Assembly: GCA_964625225.1 (NCBI GenBank)
Contig: CAZVAR010000009.1
Span: 1 to 57,463 of the forward strand
DNA: 57,463 nucleotides
DNA from: CAZVAR01 sp964625225
GTDB taxonomy: Bacteria; Pseudomonadota; Alphaproteobacteria; JAJUGE01
Reading direction: 5' to 3'
Each line of letters starts with the position of its first letter. The first letter of the stretch is position 1. The notes under the pieces were generated by a model. The model did not search any database, was not told the DNA's origin, and worked only from the letters and a program-made list of their open reading frames with translations. This document shows positions 1 to 7,430 of this stretch, piece by piece. The position numbers were made by a program, and so were the translations under genes.

Positions 1-457
1 GGATGATGCGCTCCTCGGGAAGCCCGGCGATCTTCCTCCAGTGCCCCGCCGCCTCGTCGTCGGTGTGGTAGACGGTGACGAGCAGCCGGTCGCGGTCGAG
101 GCCGAACTCCTTGGTGATCAGGTTCCAGGCCAGCTCGATGGCAAGCTCCTTGAAATAATCGCCGAAGGAGAAATTCCCCAGCATCTCGAAGAAGGTATGG
201 TGCCGGGCAGTGTAGCCGACGTTCTCCAGATCGTTGTGCTTGCCGCCGGCGCGCACGCACTTCTGCGAAGTGGCGGCACGCTTGTAGGGTCGCTGCTCCG
301 CGCCGGTGAAGACGTTCTTGAACTGCACCATGCCGGCATTGGTGAACAGCAGCGTCGGGTCGTTCCGCGGTACGAGCGGGCTCGACGGCACGATCTCATG
401 ACCGTGGCGCCGGAAGTAGTCGAGAAACGCGGTGCGGATTTCGTTCGTCGTCGCCAT
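1..457 (-). CDS. alaS: Alanyl-tRNA synthetase, N-terminal part (cut by window edge)
   Basis: Charges tRNA-Ala with alanine in the cytoplasm. The 152 visible residues begin MATTNEIRTAFLDYFRRHGH and include the class II synthetase core of AlaRS: a TLLFTNAGMVQFK stretch, TSQKCVRAGGKHNDLENVG, and the HHTFFEMLGNFSFGDYFK motif that is nearly invariant in AlaRS. The ATG at 457 gives the usual start for the family. The rest of the gene (editing domain, C-Ala) lies outside the window. It is transcribed away from flbT. The 230 bases to the next gene hold nothing I can name. Identification is by family motifs and is firm. Confidence 0.96.
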   Translation of the reverse strand, partial: MATTNEIRTAFLDYFRRHGHEIVPSSPLVPRNDPTLLFTNAGMVQFKNVFTGAEQRPYKRAATSQKCVRAGGKHNDLENVGYTARHHTFFEMLGNFSFGDYFKELAIELAWNLITKEFGLDRDRLLVTVYHTDDEAAGHWRKIAGLPEERII

Positions 458-687
458 GCTGAATCCACCGGAATGCGGCCGGCCGTGCGCCGGCCTCCCT
501 GCCTATGTCGGGACCGGAGCCGTGCGTGGGAAGGCCTAGCTTTTAGCGTGCTGCCGCAATCGCTGTCCAGCGAGGCACCGACCCGTTGCCGGACGCGACG
601 GTCATGCGCCGCAGCGCCGGCAGGATGACACCCGTCCGCCGGTTGTGGCTAGATGGCCCGGAGCGGCGTTCGGCAGGTGGAGAGGTC

Positions 688-1062
688 ATGCCCCTGAAAC
701 TGCGCATCCCGGCGGGCGAGAAGATCGTCGTCAACGGTGCGGTCATTACCAATGTGGACGACCGCGCGATGTACATCCAGCTGGAGAACGAGGCCCAGTT
801 CATGCGCGGCCGCGACATCCTCCGTCCGGAGGATGTCGTCACCCCGCTCGACGAGGCCTATTTCCACGTGCAGATGATGTACATCGAGCCGGATTCGCGC
901 ACCGAGCGCCGTCCCCAATTCGTCGATGCGGCGCGCCGCGCTTTCCTCGCCGCGGCCAGCGATGCCGATCGCGGACGCATCTTCGAAGCCGTCGGCGATG
1001 TCGGCGAGGGTCGGCTTTTCGCCGCCATGATCCGCCTGCGTGAGCTCAGGAAAGGCGAGTAG
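688..1062 (+). CDS. flbT: Flagellar biosynthesis repressor FlbT
   Basis: FlbT is an alphaproteobacterial post-transcriptional regulator that binds the flagellin mRNA leader and destabilises it until hook assembly is complete. This 124-residue protein starts MPLKLRIPAGEKIVVNGAVI, the typical FlbT N-terminus (a hydrophilic strand followed by NGAV), and continues with RDILRPEDVVTPLDEAYF and a YFHVQMMYIE block, as in the family. The ATG at 688 is chosen because GGAGAGG lies just upstream; in-frame upstream sequence is not FlbT-like. It lies directly before the flagellin gene and two genes before flaF, the classic grouping for the FlbT/FlaF antagonistic pair. Confidence 0.93.
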   Translation: MPLKLRIPAGEKIVVNGAVITNVDDRAMYIQLENEAQFMRGRDILRPEDVVTPLDEAYFHVQMMYIEPDSRTERRPQFVDAARRAFLAAASDADRGRIFEAVGDVGEGRLFAAMIRLRELRKGE

Positions 1063-1072
1063 GCGCAAGCCG

Positions 1073-1087
1073 TTAGGCGGGCGTTAA
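1073..1087 (+). promoter_or_regulatory. CtrA-like box upstream of flagellin
   Basis: TTAG-N7-TTAA, seven of eight bases of the CtrA consensus TTAA-N7-TTAA, 95 bases before the flagellin start and just after the flbT stop. The window encodes CtrA. Site identity is by motif only. Confidence 0.5.
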
Positions 1088-1182
1088 GAACTCCCGGCCA
1101 AGGTTGCAGCATGGCTTGAACGGGCCATACGCCGCCGCCGAACCCTCGGCTGCGGGCCAACCTTGAACGAGGAACCGAGACC

Positions 1183-2334
1183 ATGAGCTTTTCCATCAAT
1201 ACCAATGCCGGTGCCATGGCCGCCCTGCGGACGCTGCAGATGACGCAGAGCGCGCTGTCGAAGACCCAGAGCCGCATCGAGAGCGGCTTCAAGGTCGGCT
1301 CGGCGAAGGACGACCCGTCGACCTTCGTGATCGCCCAGGGCATGCGGGGCGATATCGGCGGCCTCAAGGCGGTCAAGGAGGGCCTGAATTTCGGCAAGGC
1401 CTCGATCAACATGGCCAGCGCCGCCGCGAAGCAGATCTCCGATACGCTCACGAAGCTGCAGGAGAAGGCCACCCAGGCCGGCAACCAGAGCCTGGATATC
1501 AACAAGCTGCAGACCGAGGCCGACGAGCTGGTGAACCAGATCACCACCATCGTCAACTCGGCCGAGCTGGGCGGAATCAACCTGCTCAACGGCGCCGGCA
1601 GCGGCATGAACGTGCTCTCGGGCATCACCAGCGGCGGCGGCACCACGTCGATCCAAGTGGCCCAGGAGAATGCCACGACGGCGGCGCTGGGCATCGACAA
1701 CTTGAACCTGGCGCAGCAGCAGTATCAGGTCGTCACGGAGAACGGCCTCGACATTCAGGCCGGCGACACGGTCGTGCTGGTCGACGGTTCCGGCCGGCAG
1801 GTGACGTTCGAGTTCTTCGAAGCGGGCAATGCACTGACGACGGCGGCCGATGAGGCCAACAACCAGTTCGTCGTCGGTGTCGAGGTTGACCCGGCGGCGC
1901 AGTCCGCGCTCGAGATGCTGGACGTGCTGAAGGGCAAGGTGGCCGAAGAGGGCTTCGAGATGCGCTTCGACGGCCCCAACATCACCTTCAGCCACGGCTC
2001 CGGCATGGGCGCCTCGTCGATCTCCCTGAGCGGCGGTGTGGCGTCGGACGGTAACATCGCCGGTGGCGCCTTGACGGCCATCGATGCCGCCAAGACCATG
2101 ATCGGAGACATCATGGCCCGGCTGGGCGCCTCGTCGAACCGTCTCGATGCGCAGCAGGAGTTCACCCAGGTGCTGATCGACACCTTCGAGGAGGGTGTCG
2201 GCATTCTGGTGGACGCCAACCTCGCCGAGGAGAGTGCCAAGCTGCAGGCGCTTCAGACCAAGGAGCAGCTCGGTATCCAGTCGCTGTCGATCGCCAACCA
2301 GCGGCCGCAGTCGATCATATCGCTGTTCCGGTAA
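1183..2334 (+). CDS. Flagellin (filament protein)
   Basis: Structural subunit of the flagellar filament, exported through the flagellar type III apparatus. It is 383 residues long. The N-terminal D0/D1 coiled region (about 1-140) reads SFSINTNAGAMAALRTLQ and runs on through the conserved SRIESGFKVGSAKDDPS. The C-terminal D0/D1 region (about 290-383) contains ASSNRLDAQQEF and ends SIANQRPQSIISLFR, the usual flagellin end. The middle (about 150-285) is a modest variable domain exposed on the filament. The start has GAGGAACCGAG upstream. Flanked by flbT and flaF, so translation is likely held back until the hook is built. It is the only flagellin in this window. Confidence 0.95.
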   Translation: MSFSINTNAGAMAALRTLQMTQSALSKTQSRIESGFKVGSAKDDPSTFVIAQGMRGDIGGLKAVKEGLNFGKASINMASAAAKQISDTLTKLQEKATQAGNQSLDINKLQTEADELVNQITTIVNSAELGGINLLNGAGSGMNVLSGITSGGGTTSIQVAQENATTAALGIDNLNLAQQQYQVVTENGLDIQAGDTVVLVDGSGRQVTFEFFEAGNALTTAADEANNQFVVGVEVDPAAQSALEMLDVLKGKVAEEGFEMRFDGPNITFSHGSGMGASSISLSGGVASDGNIAGGALTAIDAAKTMIGDIMARLGASSNRLDAQQEFTQVLIDTFEEGVGILVDANLAEESAKLQALQTKEQLGIQSLSIANQRPQSIISLFR

Positions 2335-2346
2335 GCCGACGCGGAC

Positions 2347-2385
2347 GCGGCGGGCGCCGGTTCCGAGCGGCCCGGTCCCCGCCGC
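2347..2385 (+). terminator. Possible terminator after flagellin
   Basis: An 8-bp perfect inverted repeat, GCGGCGGG at 2347-2354 and CCCGCCGC at 2378-2385, with an inner CCGG/CCGG pair, begins 13 bases after the flagellin stop. There is no T-run, so intrinsic termination is uncertain; it may only stabilise the 3' end of the abundant flagellin mRNA. Confidence 0.35.
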
Positions 2386-2500
2386 CCCGCCTAGTCCCAC
2401 TCCGCGCGGGCGACCTTCGAAGCGGATGTCGCCCTTTCCTTCCCAAGGGCCTTGAGCCTGAAGCGGCCGCAGGCGCCCGACCGATCCCCGAGTGAACGGA

Positions 2501-2890
2501 ATGTCGATCGTCGCCTATCAGAAATCAGCACAGCGCACCGAGACTCCGACCGACCGCGAGATCCGCGCCTTCAGCCGCGTGATCGCGCTTCTCGAAGCCG
2601 CCGACCGCAGCAATCCGCTCACCGTGATCCCGGCCGTCTATGAGAACGACCGCCTCTGGACCGTGCTGCAAGCCGAACTCGTCGCGCCCGACAATGCGCT
2701 GCCTCCGCAACTCCGAGCCAGCCTGCTGTCCTTGTCGATCTGGGCGCAACGGCACGGTGCCGCCGTCATCGAGGGCAAGGCCGACCTTCAGCCCCTGATC
2801 GACGTCAACAAACAGATCGCCGCCGGCCTCATGGCCCAGCGCCGCACGGCCGCGCCGGCGACACCGTCAACGGCCGCCTCCGCCGCCTGA
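2501..2890 (+). CDS. flaF: Flagellar biosynthesis regulator FlaF
   Basis: FlaF is the alphaproteobacterial partner and opponent of FlbT; it is needed for flagellin translation and secretion. The protein is about 129 residues. Family features visible are an N-terminal AYQK segment, DREIRAFSRVIALLE, the YENDRLWTVLQAELVAPDNALP block, LRASLLSLSIWAQRH, and LQPLIDVNKQIAAGL near the end, all in FlaF order. The last 20 residues are an Ala/Thr/Pro tail. I chose the ATG at 2501; an in-frame GTG at 2492 would add MNG. It follows the flagellin and converges with a receiver-domain gene 19 bases downstream. Confidence 0.9.
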   Translation: MSIVAYQKSAQRTETPTDREIRAFSRVIALLEAADRSNPLTVIPAVYENDRLWTVLQAELVAPDNALPPQLRASLLSLSIWAQRHGAAVIEGKADLQPLIDVNKQIAAGLMAQRRTAAPATPSTAASAA

Positions 2891-2909
2891 ACCACCGCGA
2901 TCACGGGCG

Positions 2910-3275
2910 TCAGCGCATCTCCAGAACGGCCTCGATCGCCCGATGGAGATGCTCGACGCCGTAAGGCTTCCTGACCTGCGGCGCGTCCCGTAAGGCTTGC
3001 GACGCCTCATCCGTCACCTCGAAAGCCGATGCCACGACAAACGGAATCCGGTGCCGTGCCAACTCCTCGGCAACGGGATCGGCGCGACGTCCGCAAAGAT
3101 TGAGATCCAGCACCACGACATCGAAACCGTCCGCATCGGCAATTTTGAGTGCGGTGTCCACTGTCGTCGCGACCGCGAATATTTCGTACCCGAGTTGCTC
3201 CAGGCCGACCCTGGTCGCCAATGCCGTCAATTGCTCGTCCTCGACAATGAGGACGCGTCGTTTCCGACCGTCCAT
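2910..3275 (-). CDS. Single-domain response regulator (orphan receiver protein)
   Basis: A stand-alone receiver domain of about 121 residues with no output domain. From the ATG at 3275 the acidic pair is E12-D13, the phospho-acceptor is D57 (in VVVLDLNL), and the switch lysine lies in VRKPYG near the end. An upstream in-frame TTG at 3296, preceded by GAGGA, would add seven residues. No kinase gene is next to it; it converges with flaF and lies downstream of a large unrecognised gene on the same strand. Such proteins pass phosphate or regulate by protein contact. Its placement suggests a motility role, but that is inference. It is not the chemotaxis CheY, which lies in the che operon. Confidence 0.85.
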   Translation of the reverse strand: MDGRKRRVLIVEDEQLTALATRVGLEQLGYEIFAVATTVDTALKIADADGFDVVVLDLNLCGRRADPVAEELARHRIPFVVASAFEVTDEASQALRDAPQVRKPYGVEHLHRAIEAVLEMR

Positions 3276-3437
3276 GACTGATACCCGTCGCTGCAATCCT
3301 CATCCGTTCAAGACCCGGACGGCAGCAGTTGGTTCCCGATTCGTTTGATTCGATGTCGATCCGGAACGATCCAAGGGCCGCTCGGCGCGGGATGCTTCCG
3401 GCATCCGCCGATCCACGGCCGGTGGCCTTCCTGTCTA

Positions 3438-4892
3438 CTATGCGCGCGCCGCGACCGGTCCGGCCGAGAGAAGCTGGGCCGTCTCTCGCGCCAACAACCG
3501 CGACCATTCCTGCGACAGCCCGCCGGCACGCAGGCGGGCCTCGATGGCCGCGATCGCGAGGACGATGTCTTGGCGGTCCGCGGGGCTCAACCCCTGCGCG
3601 GAGTCGAGCGCCATCCGTCGCATGAAGTCGGCGAAACACTCCAGGATCGACCGGTCGTGGCGTCGGCTCAGCCCGGTCGCGCTGAGATCGAGGAGATATT
3701 TGGCCCGCATCAGGCGGGACGGGAGCATGCCCAACACCGTGTCGAGTGCCTGCCGGACCGGCAGATCGTCGTCCTCCTGGCGAAAGACGAGCTGGGCGCG
3801 GCGGCTCACCGCCTCGCCCATCGCCCCGCCGCCGGGCAACTCCCCGCATTCGCCCAGCGTTCGGACAATCCGCTCGAACGCGGCCTGCTCCGCCGCCTGG
3901 CCATCCCGGGTCAGGGGCCTGGTCGTGACCAGCGTCCGCTGCACCCGTTCCAGCAGAACCGCCTGAGTGGCCGCGCCGCCGCGAGCCGCCAGCGCCGCCG
4001 CGAGCCGGTCGAGTACCGGCGGACTGCCCCTCGGCACCCAGGTTCCGCTGCCCACGCGAATCAAGGTGCACAGCGCATCGCCGAGCGACGGCTGCGGCCC
4101 CAGGACCTCCATGACCGGCTTCGCGCCGTCGAGAATAAGCGCGATCGTCTCGTCAGCAAACCGCCAGTCGGACGCGGCGGTCAGCTCGGCACCCGCGTCC
4201 AGCATCAGGACCAGTTTGGTCTCCCAACTCCCGGCCGTGGCCAGCCGGTCGGCGATCGCCGCGCGGACATAGAACGCCTGCTCGGCCGGCGGGACGTCCG
4301 TGCGCACCCGCTCGAGGAGAGCGGCAAGCCCGCCCCGCTCCAACTCCGCTGCGAAGCGCGCGACCTCGCGTATCGACGCCGTCCGCTGCCGGGCCGCCTC
4401 GGCGAGGTCGTACAGGACCGCCGCGCGCTCCCGCGGCGTGCTGCCCGTCGCTTCCGCCTGCGCCGCGGCCGCGCGGTGCAGCGCCGCGTTGAAGAGCATG
4501 TCGTTGCTCATCAGCCGCTTCAGGTGGCCGGGACAGTGCATCAGCTCGACCGGCGAAACGACATGCCGATCGAGATAGGCCCGCAGCATCCGCCCGATCG
4601 CCTTGAGCGCCTCGAAGCGGTAGACGTCATCAAGATCTGTACAGGGAGGAACCGAGTCGATCAGGGCCAGCGCAGGCGGCTGCGCGAGCTGCGGCGCCTC
4701 CTCGCGGAAGATTTCCTTGTCCGCATAACGGCTGTCCTCCTTGATGACCTTGACCGCCTCGACGCCCCTCGAGGACAGAAGCCTGCGGGCGTGCGCGACC
4801 GCCTCGGGTTCGACCTCGAACAGCGCCTCGATGGTCCAGCGGCGATCCCGGCGGACATGCACGTAGAACTTGACGTCATAGTGCCGCGACAT
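3438..4892 (-). CDS. Unrecognised conserved-looking protein in flagellar island
   Basis: A 484-residue soluble protein with no signal peptide or membrane segment. I do not recognise it. The first about 65 residues (RHYDVKFYVHVRRDRRWTIE onward) look like a small alpha/beta domain of the kind that precedes variable regions. The remainder (about 90-480) appears all-helical, rich in Ala, Arg and Leu, with repeated helix pairs such as LCTLIRVGSGTW, ERIVRTLGECGELP and SRLMRAKYLLDL, perhaps a helical scaffold. Cysteines are few and scattered, so metal binding is unlikely. It is divergent from the DUF1217 gene across a 191-base gap with a CtrA-like box, which argues for a motility or cell-cycle role. 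Codon bias matches the neighbours, so it is a real gene. Confidence 0.75.
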   Translation of the reverse strand: MSRHYDVKFYVHVRRDRRWTIEALFEVEPEAVAHARRLLSSRGVEAVKVIKEDSRYADKEIFREEAPQLAQPPALALIDSVPPCTDLDDVYRFEALKAIGRMLRAYLDRHVVSPVELMHCPGHLKRLMSNDMLFNAALHRAAAAQAEATGSTPRERAAVLYDLAEAARQRTASIREVARFAAELERGGLAALLERVRTDVPPAEQAFYVRAAIADRLATAGSWETKLVLMLDAGAELTAASDWRFADETIALILDGAKPVMEVLGPQPSLGDALCTLIRVGSGTWVPRGSPPVLDRLAAALAARGGAATQAVLLERVQRTLVTTRPLTRDGQAAEQAAFERIVRTLGECGELPGGGAMGEAVSRRAQLVFRQEDDDLPVRQALDTVLGMLPSRLMRAKYLLDLSATGLSRRHDRSILECFADFMRRMALDSAQGLSPADRQDIVLAIAAIEARLRAGGLSQEWSRLLARETAQLLSAGPVAARA

Positions 4893-4948
4893 CGGTTGCG
4901 GATCGCCGTGTGGAGCTGCCGTGATCCGGCGATGATAGGCTCGACGGG

Positions 4949-4963
4949 TTAGTAGCAGCTTAA
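4949..4963 (+). promoter_or_regulatory. CtrA-like box between divergent genes
   Basis: TTAG-N7-TTAA, the same seven-of-eight match and the same half-site variant as the box upstream of the flagellin. A further TTAAC lies 11 bases downstream. It sits between the unrecognised gene (minus) and the DUF1217 gene (plus), so it could serve either. Confidence 0.5.
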
Positions 4964-5083
4964 ATGCACGCCGCTTAACCCCTTCTTAGGGCGGCAACCA
5001 TGATCCTGCATCGTGGCGAGGCAGATCCTCGGCCGAGGCGATTCCGGCAGGAGGGCGCGGGCGACCCCCGCGGCGGTGCGACG

Positions 5084-5851
5084 ATGATCGGTTCAGCCCT
5101 GACCTGGTACAGGATGGTGGAGACGAGCCGCGACCGGCTGATGGCCAGCTTCGAGCGTCAGCCGCTCGTCGCCCGCGACCTGCAGTGGTTCGAGGCGAAG
5201 GCCGCCACCATCCGCACGGTGGACGACCTGATGAAGGACCGGCGCGCCCTCGGGGTCGTGCTCTCCGCGTTCCAGCTCGAGTCGCAGATCGATGCCCGCG
5301 CCATGATCCGCAAGATTCTGACCGAGCCCTTCGACGGCGAAAAATCCCTCGCGAACCGGCTGCTCGACCCCCGCTATCGGCAGATGGCCGAGGCGCTGCA
5401 GCCGGCGTTCGCGAGCGGCGAGCCGTTTAAGGATCCGAATCTCGTGCAGCGCATCGTCGACGGATTCAAGACCAACGAGTTCGAGAAGCAGCAGGGCGAG
5501 CGGGCCCCCGGCATGCGCGAGGTCATGTACTTCAAGCGGATGATCGGGAAAGTTCAGGATCTGCCGCAGATCATGGCGGACCGGACCCTCGTGAAGGTGA
5601 TTCGCGTCGGCCTCGGCTTCCCGGACCAGTTCGGACTGCTGAGCTACGAGCAGCAGAAGGCGCGGCTCGCAGCCCGGGTCGACATCGAGAAATTCAAGGA
5701 TCCCGCCTATGTCGACAAGTTCGTACAGCGCTTCCTCATCCAGAACGAGCTCCAGTCGGGCGGCCCGCCGGCCAGCCCGATCCTGACGCTGCTGCAGCCG
5801 GTCAATCCCAACGCGCCGTTCCAGCCGATCGGCATCAATCTCCTCGTGTGA
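5084..5851 (+). CDS. DUF1217 family flagellar-associated protein
   Basis: DUF1217 proteins occur in alphaproteobacterial flagellar clusters; their biochemical role is not established. From the ATG at 5084 the protein is 255 residues and begins MIGSALTWYRMVETSRDRLM. It contains the segments typical of the family: a DLMKDRRALGVVLSAFQLE helix, an RKILTEPFDGEKSLANRLLD stretch, and near the end VDKFVQRFLIQNE followed by a Pro-rich tail. An in-frame ATG at 5000 would add 28 residues of low-complexity Arg/Gly sequence, which I regard as leader. It precedes flgE by 188 bases, a gap holding a sigma-54 promoter. Confidence 0.8.
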   Translation: MIGSALTWYRMVETSRDRLMASFERQPLVARDLQWFEAKAATIRTVDDLMKDRRALGVVLSAFQLESQIDARAMIRKILTEPFDGEKSLANRLLDPRYRQMAEALQPAFASGEPFKDPNLVQRIVDGFKTNEFEKQQGERAPGMREVMYFKRMIGKVQDLPQIMADRTLVKVIRVGLGFPDQFGLLSYEQQKARLAARVDIEKFKDPAYVDKFVQRFLIQNELQSGGPPASPILTLLQPVNPNAPFQPIGINLLV

Positions 5852-5963
5852 GGCCGGCGGGCCCGGCAAGAACTGCCGGCCGCCGGTCGGTTCCTGCCGG
5901 CACGTCTCGGTGCCGCCGGCGCGGGACGCCGGGATTTCTGTGGCGCCGCACCCGGATCACGGT

Positions 5964-5979
5964 TGGCACGACGATTGCT
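5964..5979 (+). promoter_or_regulatory. Sigma-54 promoter for flgE operon
   Basis: TGGCACG-ACGA-TTGCT, an exact match to the -24/-12 consensus TGGCACG-N4-TTGCW with GG and GC separated by ten bases. It lies 60 bases upstream of the flgE start. The sigma-54 activator FlbD is encoded 10 kb downstream. This is the clearest promoter in the window. Confidence 0.88.
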
Positions 5980-6039
5980 CCGTCCTCCCGCGGCCGCTTT
6001 CAGCGCCGCATCAGGACGACGCCAAGGAAGGACGAAGCG

Positions 6040-7401
6040 ATGTCGCTATTTTCCTCGATGAACACAGCGATCACCGGGCTGTCAGCGCAGAGCCGGTCGC
6101 TCGGCCATATCTCCGACAACATCGCGAACAGCACCACCGTCGGGTACAAGAAACTCGATACCCGCTTCATGAGCCTGGTCACGGCGTCGGACAATCAGAT
6201 GCACAGCCCCGGGGCGGTTCGTGCGACCCCGGTTCGCTACACCTCGCTCCCCGGCAACACGCAACAGACACAGGTCGAAACCCATCTCTCGATCAACGGG
6301 CCGGGCTTCTTCAACGTCAGCTCGGCGAGCGTGCGGACCGACGGAACCACGGTGTTCAACGAGGATCTGTACACGCGGGCCGGAGATTTCGTCCTGAACA
6401 AGGACGGCTATCTCGTCAACGGCGCCGGCCACTATCTTAACGGTCAGGTCGTCGTCGACCCGCTGACCGGCCGCGTCGACCCGACCGTCGATCCGATCCG
6501 CATCAGCCGGATGCGCGACCAGCCGGTCCCGACCAGCTTCGTCGAGTACGGCGCCAACCTCCCTGCGTCCGTCTCCGACGTCGAGGATACCGATACGACG
6601 ACGCCCGGCGATGTCGAGCTGCCGACCACGCAAACGACGATCTATGACGGCTTCGGGCGGCAGCGCGACCTCGATCTGCAATGGACCAAGCTCGATCCGG
6701 CGGATCCTGCGAACGCGAATCGCTGGCGCCTGACGGTGAGCGTGGCCGACGCCGACCTCAATGCCGGCGACCCGGCCGCGACGACCCGCGAATTCTATGT
6801 GCAGTTCAAGAATGACGGCGAGGGCCGCGGCACGCTCGAATGGATCAGTGACATGAACGCCCCGCCGGTACCGTTGCCGGCGCCCGGCGAGGCGGCGACG
6901 CGGGAGTTGACGGTCACCGAGACCGACGGTTCGAGCTGGAGCTTCGAGCTGCGCCTCGGCGAGTTCGGCCGGCCCGGCGGTGTCACCCAGTATGCCAGCA
7001 ACGGGATCGAGGGCGTCCGCGTCGATCAGGACGGCGTTGCCATCGGCTCGTTGGCCAAGATCAGTTTCGACAATCAGGGCTTCCTGTACCTGAACTACGA
7101 CAATGGCCGTACCGTGCCGGCGTTCCGGGTGCCGATCGCGCTCTTCGAGGCACCGGACTCCCTTGAGGCGGTCAGCAAGACCGCATTCCGGCCGACCTGG
7201 GAGAGCGGTGCGCCGTCCATCGTCTCCGCCGGGGAGCGCGGCGCGGGCGAGATTCTGCCGCTGACGGTCGAGGCCTCCAATGTCGATATCGCCGAAGAGT
7301 TCACGAAGATGATCGTGAGTCAGCGCGCCTATTCGGCGAACGCGCGGGTCGTCACCGTCTCCGACCGAATGCTGGAAGAGACGCTGGCGATCGCGCGGTA
7401 A
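6040..7401 (+). CDS. flgE: Flagellar hook protein FlgE
   Basis: Builds the hook, the flexible joint between rod and filament. The 453-residue protein starts MSLFSSMNTAITGLSAQSRS with the flagellar rod/hook N-terminal motif (SDNIANSTTVGYK, residues about 23-35) and ends with the matching C-terminal helix (SNVDIAEEFTKMIVSQRAYS through ARVVTVSDRMLEE). The centre carries YTRAGDFVLNKDGYLVN, the standard hook D1 signature. AAGGAAGGA lies just before the ATG at 6040. It follows a sigma-54 promoter and heads a run flgE-flgK-flgL-fliK-flgD with short gaps, so the late hook genes probably form one transcript. Confidence 0.95.
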   Translation: MSLFSSMNTAITGLSAQSRSLGHISDNIANSTTVGYKKLDTRFMSLVTASDNQMHSPGAVRATPVRYTSLPGNTQQTQVETHLSINGPGFFNVSSASVRTDGTTVFNEDLYTRAGDFVLNKDGYLVNGAGHYLNGQVVVDPLTGRVDPTVDPIRISRMRDQPVPTSFVEYGANLPASVSDVEDTDTTTPGDVELPTTQTTIYDGFGRQRDLDLQWTKLDPADPANANRWRLTVSVADADLNAGDPAATTREFYVQFKNDGEGRGTLEWISDMNAPPVPLPAPGEAATRELTVTETDGSSWSFELRLGEFGRPGGVTQYASNGIEGVRVDQDGVAIGSLAKISFDNQGFLYLNYDNGRTVPAFRVPIALFEAPDSLEAVSKTAFRPTWESGAPSIVSAGERGAGEILPLTVEASNVDIAEEFTKMIVSQRAYSANARVVTVSDRMLEETLAIAR

Positions 7402-7430
7402 CGGCGCGACGCGGCCGGGGATAAGCGAGC

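Noticed and set aside
1101..1116. GG-N10-GC (AGG...TGGCT) before the flagellin as a sigma-54 promoter
   Set aside because: Only the two invariant pairs match; the flanking -24 and -12 bases do not.
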